From JAAEPI01 sp964352625 (GTDB lineage Bacteria > Bacteroidota > Bacteroidia > Cytophagales > Cyclobacteriaceae), in contig CAYGSD010000004.1 of the NCBI GenBank assembly GCA_964352625.1, positions 1 through 64,000 on the forward strand: 64,000 nucleotides of DNA. The letters run 5' to 3'. Below, in pieces: positions 34,361 through 43,550 of the stretch. The position numbers and the translations under genes are program-made. The notes beneath the pieces were generated by a model. The model had not been told where the DNA came from and did not search any database. It saw only the letters and a program-made list of their open reading frames with translations. The stretch's first letter is position 1. Each line of letters begins with the position of its first letter.

Positions 34361-36274
34361 ATGCGTCGATGCTTTTTGTTTTTTCTGAGCTCTTTCATTT
34401 TTGATTTTTCCTTAGCACAAGGCGAGACAATAGAGCTTCAAAGTGCCATCACAAAAAAAGATTATCACATCGCCCAACAGCTAGCCAGTAAATTAGCATT
34501 GAGCGAGATCGCGCATGAGCGAGCTTATGGTTTCTGGGGTCTTGGTGTGATCCACTTGTCGGGTAACCCCGATTCTGCAAGCTATTTTCTTGACAAAGCT
34601 TTGGCCGAGATGCCTGATGACCTGCTTCAAATCAAAATATTAAATGCTAAAGCCAACTATTTTGATGTAACGGGTTCCACGAGAAAATCCATTTCAACAT
34701 TTCTTGAAGTGGTGCGAAGGGCTTCTAAGCATGATTCAAGTTTTTTAGCTGCATCGTACAACAATCTATGCATCAGTTATCGGTCTTTGCAGCAATTTGA
34801 TTCGGCCATTTTTTATGGTTTCAAAGGATTGGAGATTGCTGAAAATCGGAATCAAAAGCATGAACGAAAACGCTTACTCAACTCCATTGCCATTTCTTTT
34901 GCAGTTCATGGTGACTTGCCAACGGCAACCACCTATTTCAGGAAATCCCTTAAACAGGCATTGCAAAATCAAGATTCCTCCGGGGCGTCCAAAGGGTTCG
35001 TCAACCTTACACAAGTAAAGATCTATCAGGACGACTTAGATAGTGCCGAATTCTATTTAGAGCAAGCAAAGGTGTATAACCTTCGAAATAGAAACGTTTT
35101 GGATATCGTAGATGTGCATTCCCTTTTCGCCGAAATAAAGTTGGAAAATGGGGAGCCAAAGGTGGCGCTTAATTATTTGGAGGAAGCTTTGGATATGTTG
35201 CAAGGATTGGGTTTTCCTAATGAAGAAATTGCCATACTTCTGAGCCGGGCGAGAACTCATTTGGAACTCAACGGCTTTTCTAATAGTCAATTGGATCTTG
35301 ACAAAGCGATGGAGTTAATTCAGCAAAATGAGAATCAGTCCGAGTTGCTGGCAGCCAAGAAGCTACAGAGAGAATTGTTCGCTCGGTCTAATCAATTGGA
35401 ACGAGCACTGGCGATTCAGGCTGAGATGGATTCGCTTGCAGAAGTGAAGTATTCCCAGGAAAAAATCAGAGCGGTGGAGGATACAAGAATTAGATACGAA
35501 ACTGAAAAGAAGGAACAGCAAATAATAAACTTGGAGCAGCAGCAGGAAATTGCTGAACTCAGGATTCGGCAACAAACCTATTTGTTGCTGGTCTCTGGAA
35601 TCGTTTTGATAGTTGCTATTTCGTTTGGTTACGTATTCTATCGAAATCGCACACTCAAGTTGGCGAAGGAACGCCTGATCGTGGAGCAACAACTCTTACG
35701 ATCACAAATGAATCCGCATTTCCTTTTCAATGCCCTTTCATCGATTCATACCTTCATTTTTAGGGGTGATAAAAAGGAAGCCGCGGATTATCTGGCCACC
35801 TTTGGTGAACTGACACGAGACATTTTGGATCATTCTTCAAGGGAATTGATCACTCTTAAGAAGGAACTAGGGACCCTGAATAAATATATTGAAGTACAGA
35901 AGCTGAGGTTTCCAAAGGTGAGATACAACCTGAAGATTAAGGACGATTTGGAAATCGAGAACTTACTTGTTCCACCCATGCTTTTGCAGCCATTTGTTGA
36001 GAACTCCTTTGAACATGGATTGAATGGCCAAACTTCTGGCAACATTGAACTCACGATTAGCGAATTGGGAAGCGAACTGGCAATAGAGGTTTTGGATGAT
36101 GGCAAAGGCCTAAATCAAAACCTCTCCACGCATGAATCCAAGGCAATCGAGATGACCCGAAAGCGCTTGGAAATTCTTTTCGGCAAACGAAAGTCAAGTC
36201 TTTCAGTAACCAATCGGAAAGGCGAAAGCGGCGTTTTGGTTAGCATTGTGATTCCAAAAAATGAAGCCATATGA
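34361..36274 (+). CDS. TPR sensor histidine kinase (LytS/His_kinase type)
   Basis: 637 residues: signal peptide (about 1-19), TPR region (about 45-340), coiled-coil (about 365-405, Gln/Glu-rich), membrane helix (about 408-426), His_kinase domain with QMNPHFLFNALSS (His453), and HATPase part (PFVENSFEHGLNG, DDGKGL). Paralogue of the 28853 gene. The stop overlaps the regulator start by four bases (ATGA). Third kinase of the series. Confidence 0.93.
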   Translation: MRRCFLFFLSSFIFDFSLAQGETIELQSAITKKDYHIAQQLASKLALSEIAHERAYGFWGLGVIHLSGNPDSASYFLDKALAEMPDDLLQIKILNAKANYFDVTGSTRKSISTFLEVVRRASKHDSSFLAASYNNLCISYRSLQQFDSAIFYGFKGLEIAENRNQKHERKRLLNSIAISFAVHGDLPTATTYFRKSLKQALQNQDSSGASKGFVNLTQVKIYQDDLDSAEFYLEQAKVYNLRNRNVLDIVDVHSLFAEIKLENGEPKVALNYLEEALDMLQGLGFPNEEIAILLSRARTHLELNGFSNSQLDLDKAMELIQQNENQSELLAAKKLQRELFARSNQLERALAIQAEMDSLAEVKYSQEKIRAVEDTRIRYETEKKEQQIINLEQQQEIAELRIRQQTYLLLVSGIVLIVAISFGYVFYRNRTLKLAKERLIVEQQLLRSQMNPHFLFNALSSIHTFIFRGDKKEAADYLATFGELTRDILDHSSRELITLKKELGTLNKYIEVQKLRFPKVRYNLKIKDDLEIENLLVPPMLLQPFVENSFEHGLNGQTSGNIELTISELGSELAIEVLDDGKGLNQNLSTHESKAIEMTRKRLEILFGKRKSSLSVTNRKGESGVLVSIVIPKNEAI

Positions 36275-37014
36275 TTTCTATTTTCGTGGTTGAAGACGAA
36301 GCACTGATTTTGGAATCGACCCTGTCCATGCTTCAAGAGCTTCCTGTGAGCCTAAAAGGAAGTGCAACCAACGTTGATGATGCTTTCGCTGGAATCTCCA
36401 AGACCCAACCTGACCTTGTTTTGCTGGATGTTGAGATAGGTTCTCAAACCTCCTTCGACCTACTAGAAAAATTTCCTGCAATTGATTTTAAGATCATTTT
36501 TGTCACAGCCCATCAGAAGTATGCGCTAGATGCTTTTAAGTTCAGTGCCATTGATTTTCTCTTGAAGCCACTGAGAACCTTGACGCTCGAGACGGCCATC
36601 AAAAAGGCAGAAGAATCCATCCAGAAGGAGCAGGCGATTTCGCTTCAAACTTTGCGCTACAACCTTCAAGCTACTCCTCAAGATCAGAAAATAATTCTCA
36701 AGACGCAGAGCAAAATTTATGTCCTGAAGCTTGAGGAGATTGTGCACTGCGAGGCGGATCAGAGCTACACCATTTTTTACACTTCGCAAGGAAAAGTAGT
36801 GGTATCAAAGGCCATAGGATATTTTGACGATCTACTAGTGGCTTTTGATTTTTATAGAGTCCACAAATCCTACTTGATCAATCTCAAGCACATTGTTCAG
36901 ATACACAAGGCAGATGGTGGTGAGGTTGAATTGTCCAATGCTAGTAGGGTTCCAATTTCTCAGCGCAAGCGGGAAGAATTCCTGCTAAGGATAGATAGCT
37001 TGGGCCTGCACTAA
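36271..37014 (+). CDS. LytTR-type response regulator
   Basis: 247 residues. Receiver domain with VVEDEA, Asp53 (LLDVEIGS) and LLKPLRT; LytTR domain (about 140-247) with CEADQSYTIFYTSQG and RVHKSYLINLKHIVQIHKADGG. Coupled to the kinase upstream, followed after about 110 bases by a T9SS cargo gene. Confidence 0.94.
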   Translation: MISIFVVEDEALILESTLSMLQELPVSLKGSATNVDDAFAGISKTQPDLVLLDVEIGSQTSFDLLEKFPAIDFKIIFVTAHQKYALDAFKFSAIDFLLKPLRTLTLETAIKKAEESIQKEQAISLQTLRYNLQATPQDQKIILKTQSKIYVLKLEEIVHCEADQSYTIFYTSQGKVVVSKAIGYFDDLLVAFDFYRVHKSYLINLKHIVQIHKADGGEVELSNASRVPISQRKREEFLLRIDSLGLH

Positions 37015-37035
37015 ATCGAAAATTAGAATATCAGC

Positions 37036-37065
37036 TGCGTTCGTTGTGGCAACTTCATCGTTCAT
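37036..37065 (+). promoter_or_regulatory. Candidate LytTR direct-repeat site upstream of MBG/SprB cargo gene
   Basis: TGCGTTCGT and ATCGTTCAT separated by 12 bases, period 21, about 58 bases before the cargo start. Both halves share CGTTC and fit the LytTR consensus in most positions. The best of the three candidates. Confidence 0.45.
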
Positions 37066-37122
37066 TGAACTGACCTTAATTAAGAGCAGACATGGTGCAA
37101 TTTGCCAATAAAAAATTGTACT

Positions 37123-40032
37123 ATGAATAGAAATTGGCTTGCCTTGGTGATGGTGCTGCTATCACAAATTGCCCTCTCACAGACTCTTACTGAACTCCAA
37201 ACCTTTAGAGGTAGTGATACGCCCAATGGGTCAGGAAATGTTGATATGTTCGGTAGCGAGATTGCCCTAAGCGGAAATACGCTAGTGGTTTCAGCACCAG
37301 CTCACAATGATTTTGGAGGTGCTGCTTATGTTTTTGAATTAAACGGCAGTAATCAATGGACTCAAGTAGCAAAACTTACTGCCAGCGATGCTGCTATTGA
37401 TCAAAGTTTCGGCCACTCAATCGCTATAGAGAATAATGTTATTGTAATAGGTGCTCCTGGTGTAAACCGGACTGATCAAGGCGTTTACATATTCGAAAAG
37501 CCTGGCGCTGGTTGGACCAATATGACCGAAACCATCAAGTTGAATACGCCCTATACCATATCGAGCTTATCAGGTTTTGGATTTAGTGTGGATATTCAAA
37601 ATGACGAGATTATGGTGGGTGCCCCTTATGAGGACAATGGTGCAATTGTGGCCGCCGGTAGAATTTATGTTTATGAAAAATCAGGGGTATCCTGGACCAC
37701 TGCTTTTGTGCGTGCGGAGCTTACTACTACGAATGTTGGTAACGGCGACCTAATAGGCTATTCAGCGGTTTTTGGAGATAATTTCATCGTGACAGGTGCA
37801 ATCACGGGATCTACTGCTGGGACACTACATGTTTTTGAAAAACCTTCATCTGGTAGCTGGGCCAATGCGACCATCGAGGATATTATCCTTTTCGGCTCAG
37901 ACCGATCAGCACTGGACGGGTTTGGTGGTGTAGTTGCCACCAATGGAGATTTTATTTCCTCTATTGGAGCATTTGATGGGAATATAAATAGTGACATGAT
38001 CGTATATATTTTCGAGCGTCAAAACTCAAAGTGGTCCGATCAATCCACTCAAAATGAGTCAATCTTAGCCAATTTGCCCTCCTATTTTCCATTTCAGGGT
38101 TTTAACAATTCACATTCGGTAACGGCATTGGAATTTCAATCCAATCTTTTGTTGAATGGTAATGGACGTTCAACTGGCCCTACACTTGGGAATACAACCC
38201 CATCAGGGTCTGTATTTATCAGAAATTCAAAAACAGGAAGTTTGGTTATCGAAATTGATGGTCTGGATTATAACGCCACGGGGAGGTTTGGTTCAGCCAT
38301 AGCCATTGACGGGAGCAGGTTATTGATCTCATCACCACAGGAAGCCACCGGAGGAGTGGTCAGGTATTTCGACCTATCCTATGATCTGTCTGTTTCTCGC
38401 CAGCTTTGCAGTGGAGGCAGTATTTCTTTTGGTACCCAAACGATCACTAGCATGGGCACCTATCAGGAACAATTTACTTCCAGCAATGGATTGGATTCGC
38501 TGGTAAACTTGACCGTAACTAATACTGATTTAGCAATTAATGCATTGAAAAGTGACCTTACATGTACAGGCACCAACGATGGAGAAATTACAATTAGCAA
38601 TACAGGAGGGATGTCTCCATTTGAATATAGTTTGGATGGAGTCAGTTACAATAGCCAGAACGTTTTCTCCAATTTGGTTCCCGGCTCATATGATGCTTAT
38701 GTCAGGGATGTTAATGGATGCATAGCTTCTACTACAATAATAATTTCTGAACCTGATGAATTGGTTATTTCGCCCAGCAAAATAGATGCCTCTTGCTTTG
38801 GCCAGTCAGACGGTACTATTCTCGTGTCAGCGACGGGGGGCACCTCACCTTATATGTACAGTCTGGATGGGACGACATTCACTGGTTCCACTGTGTTTGC
38901 ATCTTTGTTTGCGGGCAATTATACTGTTTATTTGCAGGATGGGAATGGCTGTACAGATTCAGGAAGCGTTACAATCTCAGAACCAGATGAGGTGCTTACA
39001 CCATCGGTTTCAGATGCCACTGCCGTTTATGGAGGACGAACAACTTCTGGGTTGATTATTTCACCATCTCCGTCCGATGGTAGTATCACGCATTATCAGA
39101 TCACGAATATCTTAGGGGGAATTCTTTTTAAAAGTGATGGAAGCACGGAAGTCAGTAGCGGCGATTTCATTTCAGTTGCTGAGGGCAATAATGGGTTGGT
39201 CTTTGCGCCGGCTCAGGCCGGTACTGGAAGCTTTCAAGTACAGGCATCTGCTTCAGATCAAGCGGCTTGTCTTGGAGGAAATCTCGTAACTGCAACTATT
39301 TCCGTAAGTAAGGCAGCATTGGAATGTACTGCCAATGAAACTATTGCATACGGCGATGCAATTCCTTCTTTAAATATTCAGTATGGTGGGTTCGTGAATG
39401 GGGATGACGCATCCGATATTGATACCGAACCATCAGTCACCACAACAGCCTCGCAATTTGATGATGCGGGCAATTACACAATTTCACTTTCTGGTGGATC
39501 TGATGATAATTACAACCTAATCCTCATAAATGGGACACTTACCATAGAAAAGGCTTCACTCACAGCTACTGCCGATGACGTTACTATTTTGGTCGATGAA
39601 TCGATTCCAGCACTGACCTGGTCGTATTCAGGATTTGTGAATGGGGAGAGTGCCACGGTTCTGGATATGGAACCTACGATTTCAACTACTGCCTCGGAGG
39701 GTGTGCTAGGCACCTACCCAATCACATTAAGTGGAGGTGCCGACAACAACTATGATTTTGATCTTGTAAACGGAACACTCACCATTCAGCAGGTGCTTAG
39801 CATAGACGACAACTCGGTTTTAATCTATCCGAATCCGGCAAAGGATCAATTGACCATTCGTGGTGTGGATATTGCCGAAGTGAAAGTACTGGCATTGGAT
39901 GGCAAAGTTTTGAATCGTTCTGAGAACTCGAATCGAATAGACATTGCCACACTAAAGACTGGGTTATACATTTTATGGATTCGAACAAGATCGGGTGACC
40001 TACTGACCCATCCATTTGTGAAAGACAACTAA
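37123..40032 (+). CDS. T9SS surface protein with FG-GAP-like, SprB and MBG domains
   Basis: 969 residues from the ATG at 37123; an in-frame TTG 21 bases upstream is less likely because the ATG starts a clean signal peptide (MNRNWLALVMVLLSQIALSQ). The first ~420 residues look like FG-GAP/beta-propeller repeats (SGNTLVVSAPAHND, NNVIVIGAPGVNR, NDEIMVGAPYEDNG). Two SprB repeats follow (about 470-625), then two MBG-type domains (YGDAIPSLNIQYGGFVNGDD and the related SGFVNGESATVLD, about 715-885) and a T9SS sorting domain (IYPNP). Predicted adhesin-like surface protein under the upstream two-component pair. Confidence 0.92.
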   Translation: MNRNWLALVMVLLSQIALSQTLTELQTFRGSDTPNGSGNVDMFGSEIALSGNTLVVSAPAHNDFGGAAYVFELNGSNQWTQVAKLTASDAAIDQSFGHSIAIENNVIVIGAPGVNRTDQGVYIFEKPGAGWTNMTETIKLNTPYTISSLSGFGFSVDIQNDEIMVGAPYEDNGAIVAAGRIYVYEKSGVSWTTAFVRAELTTTNVGNGDLIGYSAVFGDNFIVTGAITGSTAGTLHVFEKPSSGSWANATIEDIILFGSDRSALDGFGGVVATNGDFISSIGAFDGNINSDMIVYIFERQNSKWSDQSTQNESILANLPSYFPFQGFNNSHSVTALEFQSNLLLNGNGRSTGPTLGNTTPSGSVFIRNSKTGSLVIEIDGLDYNATGRFGSAIAIDGSRLLISSPQEATGGVVRYFDLSYDLSVSRQLCSGGSISFGTQTITSMGTYQEQFTSSNGLDSLVNLTVTNTDLAINALKSDLTCTGTNDGEITISNTGGMSPFEYSLDGVSYNSQNVFSNLVPGSYDAYVRDVNGCIASTTIIISEPDELVISPSKIDASCFGQSDGTILVSATGGTSPYMYSLDGTTFTGSTVFASLFAGNYTVYLQDGNGCTDSGSVTISEPDEVLTPSVSDATAVYGGRTTSGLIISPSPSDGSITHYQITNILGGILFKSDGSTEVSSGDFISVAEGNNGLVFAPAQAGTGSFQVQASASDQAACLGGNLVTATISVSKAALECTANETIAYGDAIPSLNIQYGGFVNGDDASDIDTEPSVTTTASQFDDAGNYTISLSGGSDDNYNLILINGTLTIEKASLTATADDVTILVDESIPALTWSYSGFVNGESATVLDMEPTISTTASEGVLGTYPITLSGGADNNYDFDLVNGTLTIQQVLSIDDNSVLIYPNPAKDQLTIRGVDIAEVKVLALDGKVLNRSENSNRIDIATLKTGLYILWIRTRSGDLLTHPFVKDN

Positions 40033-40086
40033 GGCGGCTTTCGATGAAGATCGAAGCAAGGGTCACTCTAGGAGTGGCCCTTTTTT
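40027..40086 (+). terminator. Double-hairpin 3' element, copy C
   Basis: Nearly identical to copy B. It begins AACTAAGGCGG with the cargo stop codon inside, has the same GCTTTCGAT / ATCGAAGC hairpin, and a terminator GGTCACTC / GAGTGGCC ending in six T. Confidence 0.85.
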
Positions 40087-40134
40087 GTTTTCCGAAAGGA
40101 ATTTTTGTTAACGTTTAATTGTAGTGTTCAAGTT

Positions 40135-40584
40135 ATGCATTTAAGAATTGAATCTCCCGTTGATACGCCCCTTGCAAGTGTAAAAATGGGCTTCACTAGG
40201 GAGCTTTTTTTACGTTTGAATCCGCCATTTCCGCCTGTGAAGTTGCTTCGATTTGACGGTTGTAAGAAAGGCGATGAAGTAGGTCTTGAGTTGAATTTCA
40301 TCCTATTCAAACAAAAGTGGATTAGTGATATCACCGATTCAGGAGAGAAAGAGGGGCAATGGTTCTTTCTGGATGAAGGGAGGAAGTTGCCATTCTTTCT
40401 AAGATCATGGAAGCATCAGCACGTGGTGCAATCGGTGAGTAAGTCAGAATCAAAAATCATTGACGACATTCACTTTACTACGGGTACTTTGCTCACCGAT
40501 GCGTTGCTATTTCCGGCACTTTACGTCCAGTTCCTATATCGAAAGCCGATCTATAAGAAGTACTTCAAAGCGACTGCCACCTAA
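40135..40584 (+). CDS. SRPBCC-like ligand-binding protein
   Basis: 149 residues from the ATG at 40135; a TTG 30 bases earlier is in frame but unlikely. The chain starts MHLRIESPVDTP and contains GFTRELFLRLNPPFPPVKLLRFDG, GDEVGLEL and a C-terminal YRKPIYKKYF. The helix-grip pattern resembles the SRPBCC (START/Bet v1) superfamily, cyclase/dehydrase-like members of which are common in Bacteroidota. No signal peptide, so cytoplasmic. Ligand unknown. Overlaps the convergent dgt gene by four bases. Confidence 0.65.
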   Translation: MHLRIESPVDTPLASVKMGFTRELFLRLNPPFPPVKLLRFDGCKKGDEVGLELNFILFKQKWISDITDSGEKEGQWFFLDEGRKLPFFLRSWKHQHVVQSVSKSESKIIDDIHFTTGTLLTDALLFPALYVQFLYRKPIYKKYFKATAT

Positions 40585-41903
40585 TTTCCTGTTAAGATTT
40601 TATAGAGCCGAACGGCATACCGATCAGTCAAACTGCTGATGTAGTCGGTGATATACTGTAAGGTCTGATAAACTGTGATTCCTTCTGCTTCTAGAAGAAT
40701 TTTATACTCCTGCGGCAAAAGACGATAAATGGTTTTATTCTTGGCGCATGCCCGATCAAATGCCTTTTCGTATGCAGCCAAGCAAAAAGATTCCATCAGT
40801 TTCGAGATCACTTCATACCCACCAGCTTCTCGTTCAAGAACCTGCCTCGATCTATAAATTTTGTTTACCGAAAGCGAGCCTATTTCATTGAGAATGGGAG
40901 CTGATGGAATCACATCAGTCAACGCTTGATCGAATGTTCCAATCAGTAATTCTTCCTCTTTTTCCACAAAAACCTGAGAGCACTCCGTCACCAATTGAGA
41001 AATGGTCATGGCCCTCAAAATCCCTAACTTCTCATTCAGAGAAGGAACCCTTTCAAGCTTCTCCTCAGAAAAATTGGAACCGATAATTTGGGCTAATAAA
41101 GTCTTATACGTTTCAAAAGAAATGAGACCCAGCCGGCATCCGTCCTCAAAATCAATGATACCGTAGCAAATGTCGTCAGCCGCTTCTACCAGAAAGGCCA
41201 AAGGGTGTCTGCACCATGATCCTTCTACTATTGGGGTCAAATTCATGGCCTGAGCCATTGTTCTAAACTCCTCTGAATTGCCTTGGAAGTAGCCGTATTT
41301 CTTTTGACTTTTTCTTCCCTGTGTTTTCTCTGAAGATGACGAAAGGGGATACTTAGTGAAAGCTCCTAAACTAGCAAAGGTCAGTTCTGTGCCTCGGTAC
41401 AGCGGGCTGTTCAATATCCTGAAACCTTGTGCATTTCCTTCAAAGGTTGTGAGGTCTTTCCATTCATCTTGAGTGACCAGCGATTCGAATGCTTTGCCTG
41501 CTTCCGTAGAAGTAAAAAAGGAGGAAATACCGTCCTCTCCGGCATGGCCAAATGGAGGGTTCCCCAAATCATGAGCGAGACAGGCAGAGGCTACAATGCT
41601 GCCAAAATCATGCACGCTGAACTGATCTTTTAGCTCAGGATATTTTTCTAGCACATAGAGTCCGGCATCCTTTCCAAGCGATCTCCCAACACTGGAAACT
41701 TCCAAACTATGCGTAAGGCGAGTATGCACGAAATCATCCTCAGGCAAGGGAAAAACCTGCGTCTTGTCCTGTAGTTTTCGGAACGGTTGGGAAAAGATGA
41801 TGCGATCATAGTCCTGCTCGAATCTACTTCGGTTTTTGTCGTGCCGGGTGTCGGGTGACTTATCGCTAAATCTGCGGGCGGAAAGAAGAGATTGCCAGTT
41901 CAT
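40581..41903 (-). CDS. dgt: Deoxyguanosinetriphosphate triphosphohydrolase
   Basis: 440 residues from the ATG at 41903. An earlier in-frame ATG at 41924 lies inside the upstream terminator hairpin and is rejected. dNTPases of the HD superfamily hydrolyse dNTP to deoxynucleoside and triphosphate. Visible motifs are RSRFEQDYDRIIFSQPFRKLQDKTQVFP, HTRLTHSLEV, the HD pair in CLAHDLGNPPFGHAGE, and ADDICYGIIDFED. Cytoplasmic; controls dNTP pools. Confidence 0.95.
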   Translation of the reverse strand: MNWQSLLSARRFSDKSPDTRHDKNRSRFEQDYDRIIFSQPFRKLQDKTQVFPLPEDDFVHTRLTHSLEVSSVGRSLGKDAGLYVLEKYPELKDQFSVHDFGSIVASACLAHDLGNPPFGHAGEDGISSFFTSTEAGKAFESLVTQDEWKDLTTFEGNAQGFRILNSPLYRGTELTFASLGAFTKYPLSSSSEKTQGRKSQKKYGYFQGNSEEFRTMAQAMNLTPIVEGSWCRHPLAFLVEAADDICYGIIDFEDGCRLGLISFETYKTLLAQIIGSNFSEEKLERVPSLNEKLGILRAMTISQLVTECSQVFVEKEEELLIGTFDQALTDVIPSAPILNEIGSLSVNKIYRSRQVLEREAGGYEVISKLMESFCLAAYEKAFDRACAKNKTIYRLLPQEYKILLEAEGITVYQTLQYITDYISSLTDRYAVRLYKILTGN

Positions 41904-41937
41904 AAAATAAAAAATCCAAGACACTTGGTCTTGGATT
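41904..41937 (-). terminator. Terminator between the small lipoprotein gene and dgt
   Basis: Perfect 10-bp inverted repeat AATCCAAGAC / GTCTTGGATT with a 5-base loop, followed on the minus strand by a T-rich tract that runs directly into the dgt start codon. It should end transcription from the lipoprotein gene, so dgt expression depends on read-through or a promoter in the 61 bases upstream of its start. Confidence 0.82.
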
Positions 41938-41964
41938 CAAAGTAACTAAATGATTGAATAAAGT

Positions 41965-42450
41965 TTAGTCTTCTACCTTAACAGCGGTGAAACTGGCTGT
42001 GTAGGTGTAAATTTCTTCTCCATTCGTTTCCTCATCAATAATATCTCCTGACATCTCAGTAGCAGTAAGCGTTTCCAGTTCTATTCTGTCGAAGATATCC
42101 TCAGGACTAAAGTCCAAATTGATAATCAAATCATCTTCCTCGTCTCTTTCAAAATCTCCAAAAAGACAAGTTTTAGTTCCTGCATCATCTTCTCGCTTGT
42201 TCCCTTCACCTACAGTGAAGATTCTTTTGTAGCAGTAGGAGAATTCACCATCTGCATCAAATTCGAAGATTAGCGTATAGTTTTCTCCTATTCCATTCAA
42301 TCTTCCAATTCCTTCCGATCTCTCAACTGTCACTTCCCATTCCCCAACTAGGAAGTCAACTGGTCCTCCATCTTCTTCATTACAAGAAGTCATTGTAAAC
42401 AATGCCGCTGCTGAAGTACCTAAAAGTGCTTTTGTTACATGTTTGTTCAT
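41965..42450 (-). CDS. Small lipocalin-like lipoprotein
   Basis: 161 residues. Lipoprotein signal with lipobox TMTSC (Cys23), then an acidic domain beginning VGEWEVTVERSEG, with FEFDADGEFSY and a final YTYTASFTAVKVED. The WEV...FDADGEF layout resembles lipocalin-like proteins of Bacteroidota. Function unknown; predicted to be membrane-anchored outside the cytoplasm. Confidence 0.75.
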   Translation of the reverse strand: MNKHVTKALLGTSAAALFTMTSCNEEDGGPVDFLVGEWEVTVERSEGIGRLNGIGENYTLIFEFDADGEFSYCYKRIFTVGEGNKREDDAGTKTCLFGDFERDEEDDLIINLDFSPEDIFDRIELETLTATEMSGDIIDEETNGEEIYTYTASFTAVKVED

Positions 42451-42482
42451 AGTATTGCTAATTTAAAAATCGAAAATAAAGC

Positions 42483-43550
42483 TTATTCCGTCTCAAACCT
42501 ATTGAGCCAGAAATTTAATCCTTTGCCTCCCATAATTGGACGATTAAAATCTTCATCTCTTTCGGTCAATAGCGCTGGCTGGGTGAAGCCCAGTACTTTT
42601 AGTGAAAAAATCTCTTTCACTTTGTCCGTATAGTTCAAGCTTGCCACTATTTGACCGCTATGTCTGTGTATCACGAAAAGACCACAAACTGTTTCCTTAT
42701 CGGAAATGGGCAGCTGGCCGAAGGAGGTAGATTTTTCTCTTAGTTCGGAAGCTCCAACGAACAGATAATCTCCGACTACTTCCAATCCTCTAAGGAACGA
42801 ATTGAATTGGTAAATTTCCTCGGTGACTCCAGAGTCTAAATCGGTTTTCATCACCTGACCCGTTCCACTCTGCAAAAAGTATATCGATCGGTCTTTGATT
42901 ACGGGAGAGTGAGGCATGGTTAGCTTTTCTGAAATGACATTCCCATTTTCTACATCCATGATTAGACCCTGATCTTTCGGCATCTTTTTCCAGCCTTCAA
43001 AGGAGTTGGTTTTCGCAAACATTGACACGTATTTCGGCCTTCCATTTGCCATTGCCATTCCATTGAGATGGCACCTGTCTTCTGGCATCAGTTCATCCAC
43101 AAACGGAGGCTGCCAGATGGTTTTGAAATGAAGATGAGGTGATAAAGTGCATAGCGATGAAAATTTCGTGTTTACGAAATAGAGTCCCTCCTCCCCAAAA
43201 GATAATTCGTGCGTGTCGAGTAGACCTGTATAAGATGTGTATTGCGGAATGAAAAGCGCGTCATATCTGCTTTCGTTTTCCGGGTAGTTTTTAGCAATTC
43301 CGGGTTGGGTAGAGAATACGCTGATGCGATCAATGCTCGCTACCGCAAGTTGTTTGTCTGCAGGATCGTAGGCAAGACCCATAGGACGCTTGAAATTTTT
43401 CGCGTATTTGATAAGTGTTTCCCCATTTGCAGAGCTGACAAATATCAGTTTGCCAGCTTGGTAGGTGCTAAAGGCAACAGTTATTCCAGCTTCGAAAAGA
43501 ATTTTCGGGAGGGTGTTAGAGTAATAGAAAAAATTCTGAACGGTCTTCAT
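42483..43550 (-). CDS. TIGR03032-like beta-propeller protein
   Basis: 355 residues from the ATG at 43550, chosen because it overlaps the upstream stop codon as ATGA; an ATG 36 bases earlier is possible. Repeated blades contain AFSTYQAGKLIFVS, RPMGLAYDPADKQLAVAS, LDTHELSFGEEGLYFVNTKFSSLC, EDRCHLNGMAMANGRPKYVS and FLRGLEVVGDYLFVGAS. This matches my recollection of the TIGR03032 family, of unknown function. No signal peptide is visible. Translationally coupled to the peptidase gene upstream. Confidence 0.8.
   Translation of the reverse strand: MKTVQNFFYYSNTLPKILFEAGITVAFSTYQAGKLIFVSSANGETLIKYAKNFKRPMGLAYDPADKQLAVASIDRISVFSTQPGIAKNYPENESRYDALFIPQYTSYTGLLDTHELSFGEEGLYFVNTKFSSLCTLSPHLHFKTIWQPPFVDELMPEDRCHLNGMAMANGRPKYVSMFAKTNSFEGWKKMPKDQGLIMDVENGNVISEKLTMPHSPVIKDRSIYFLQSGTGQVMKTDLDSGVTEEIYQFNSFLRGLEVVGDYLFVGASELREKSTSFGQLPISDKETVCGLFVIHRHSGQIVASLNYTDKVKEIFSLKVLGFTQPALLTERDEDFNRPIMGGKGLNFWLNRFETE

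Noticed and set aside
41904..41924. Upstream start of dgt at 41924
   Set aside because: Those 21 bases are the T tract and one arm of a clear terminator hairpin; the ATG at 41903 begins the conserved protein.
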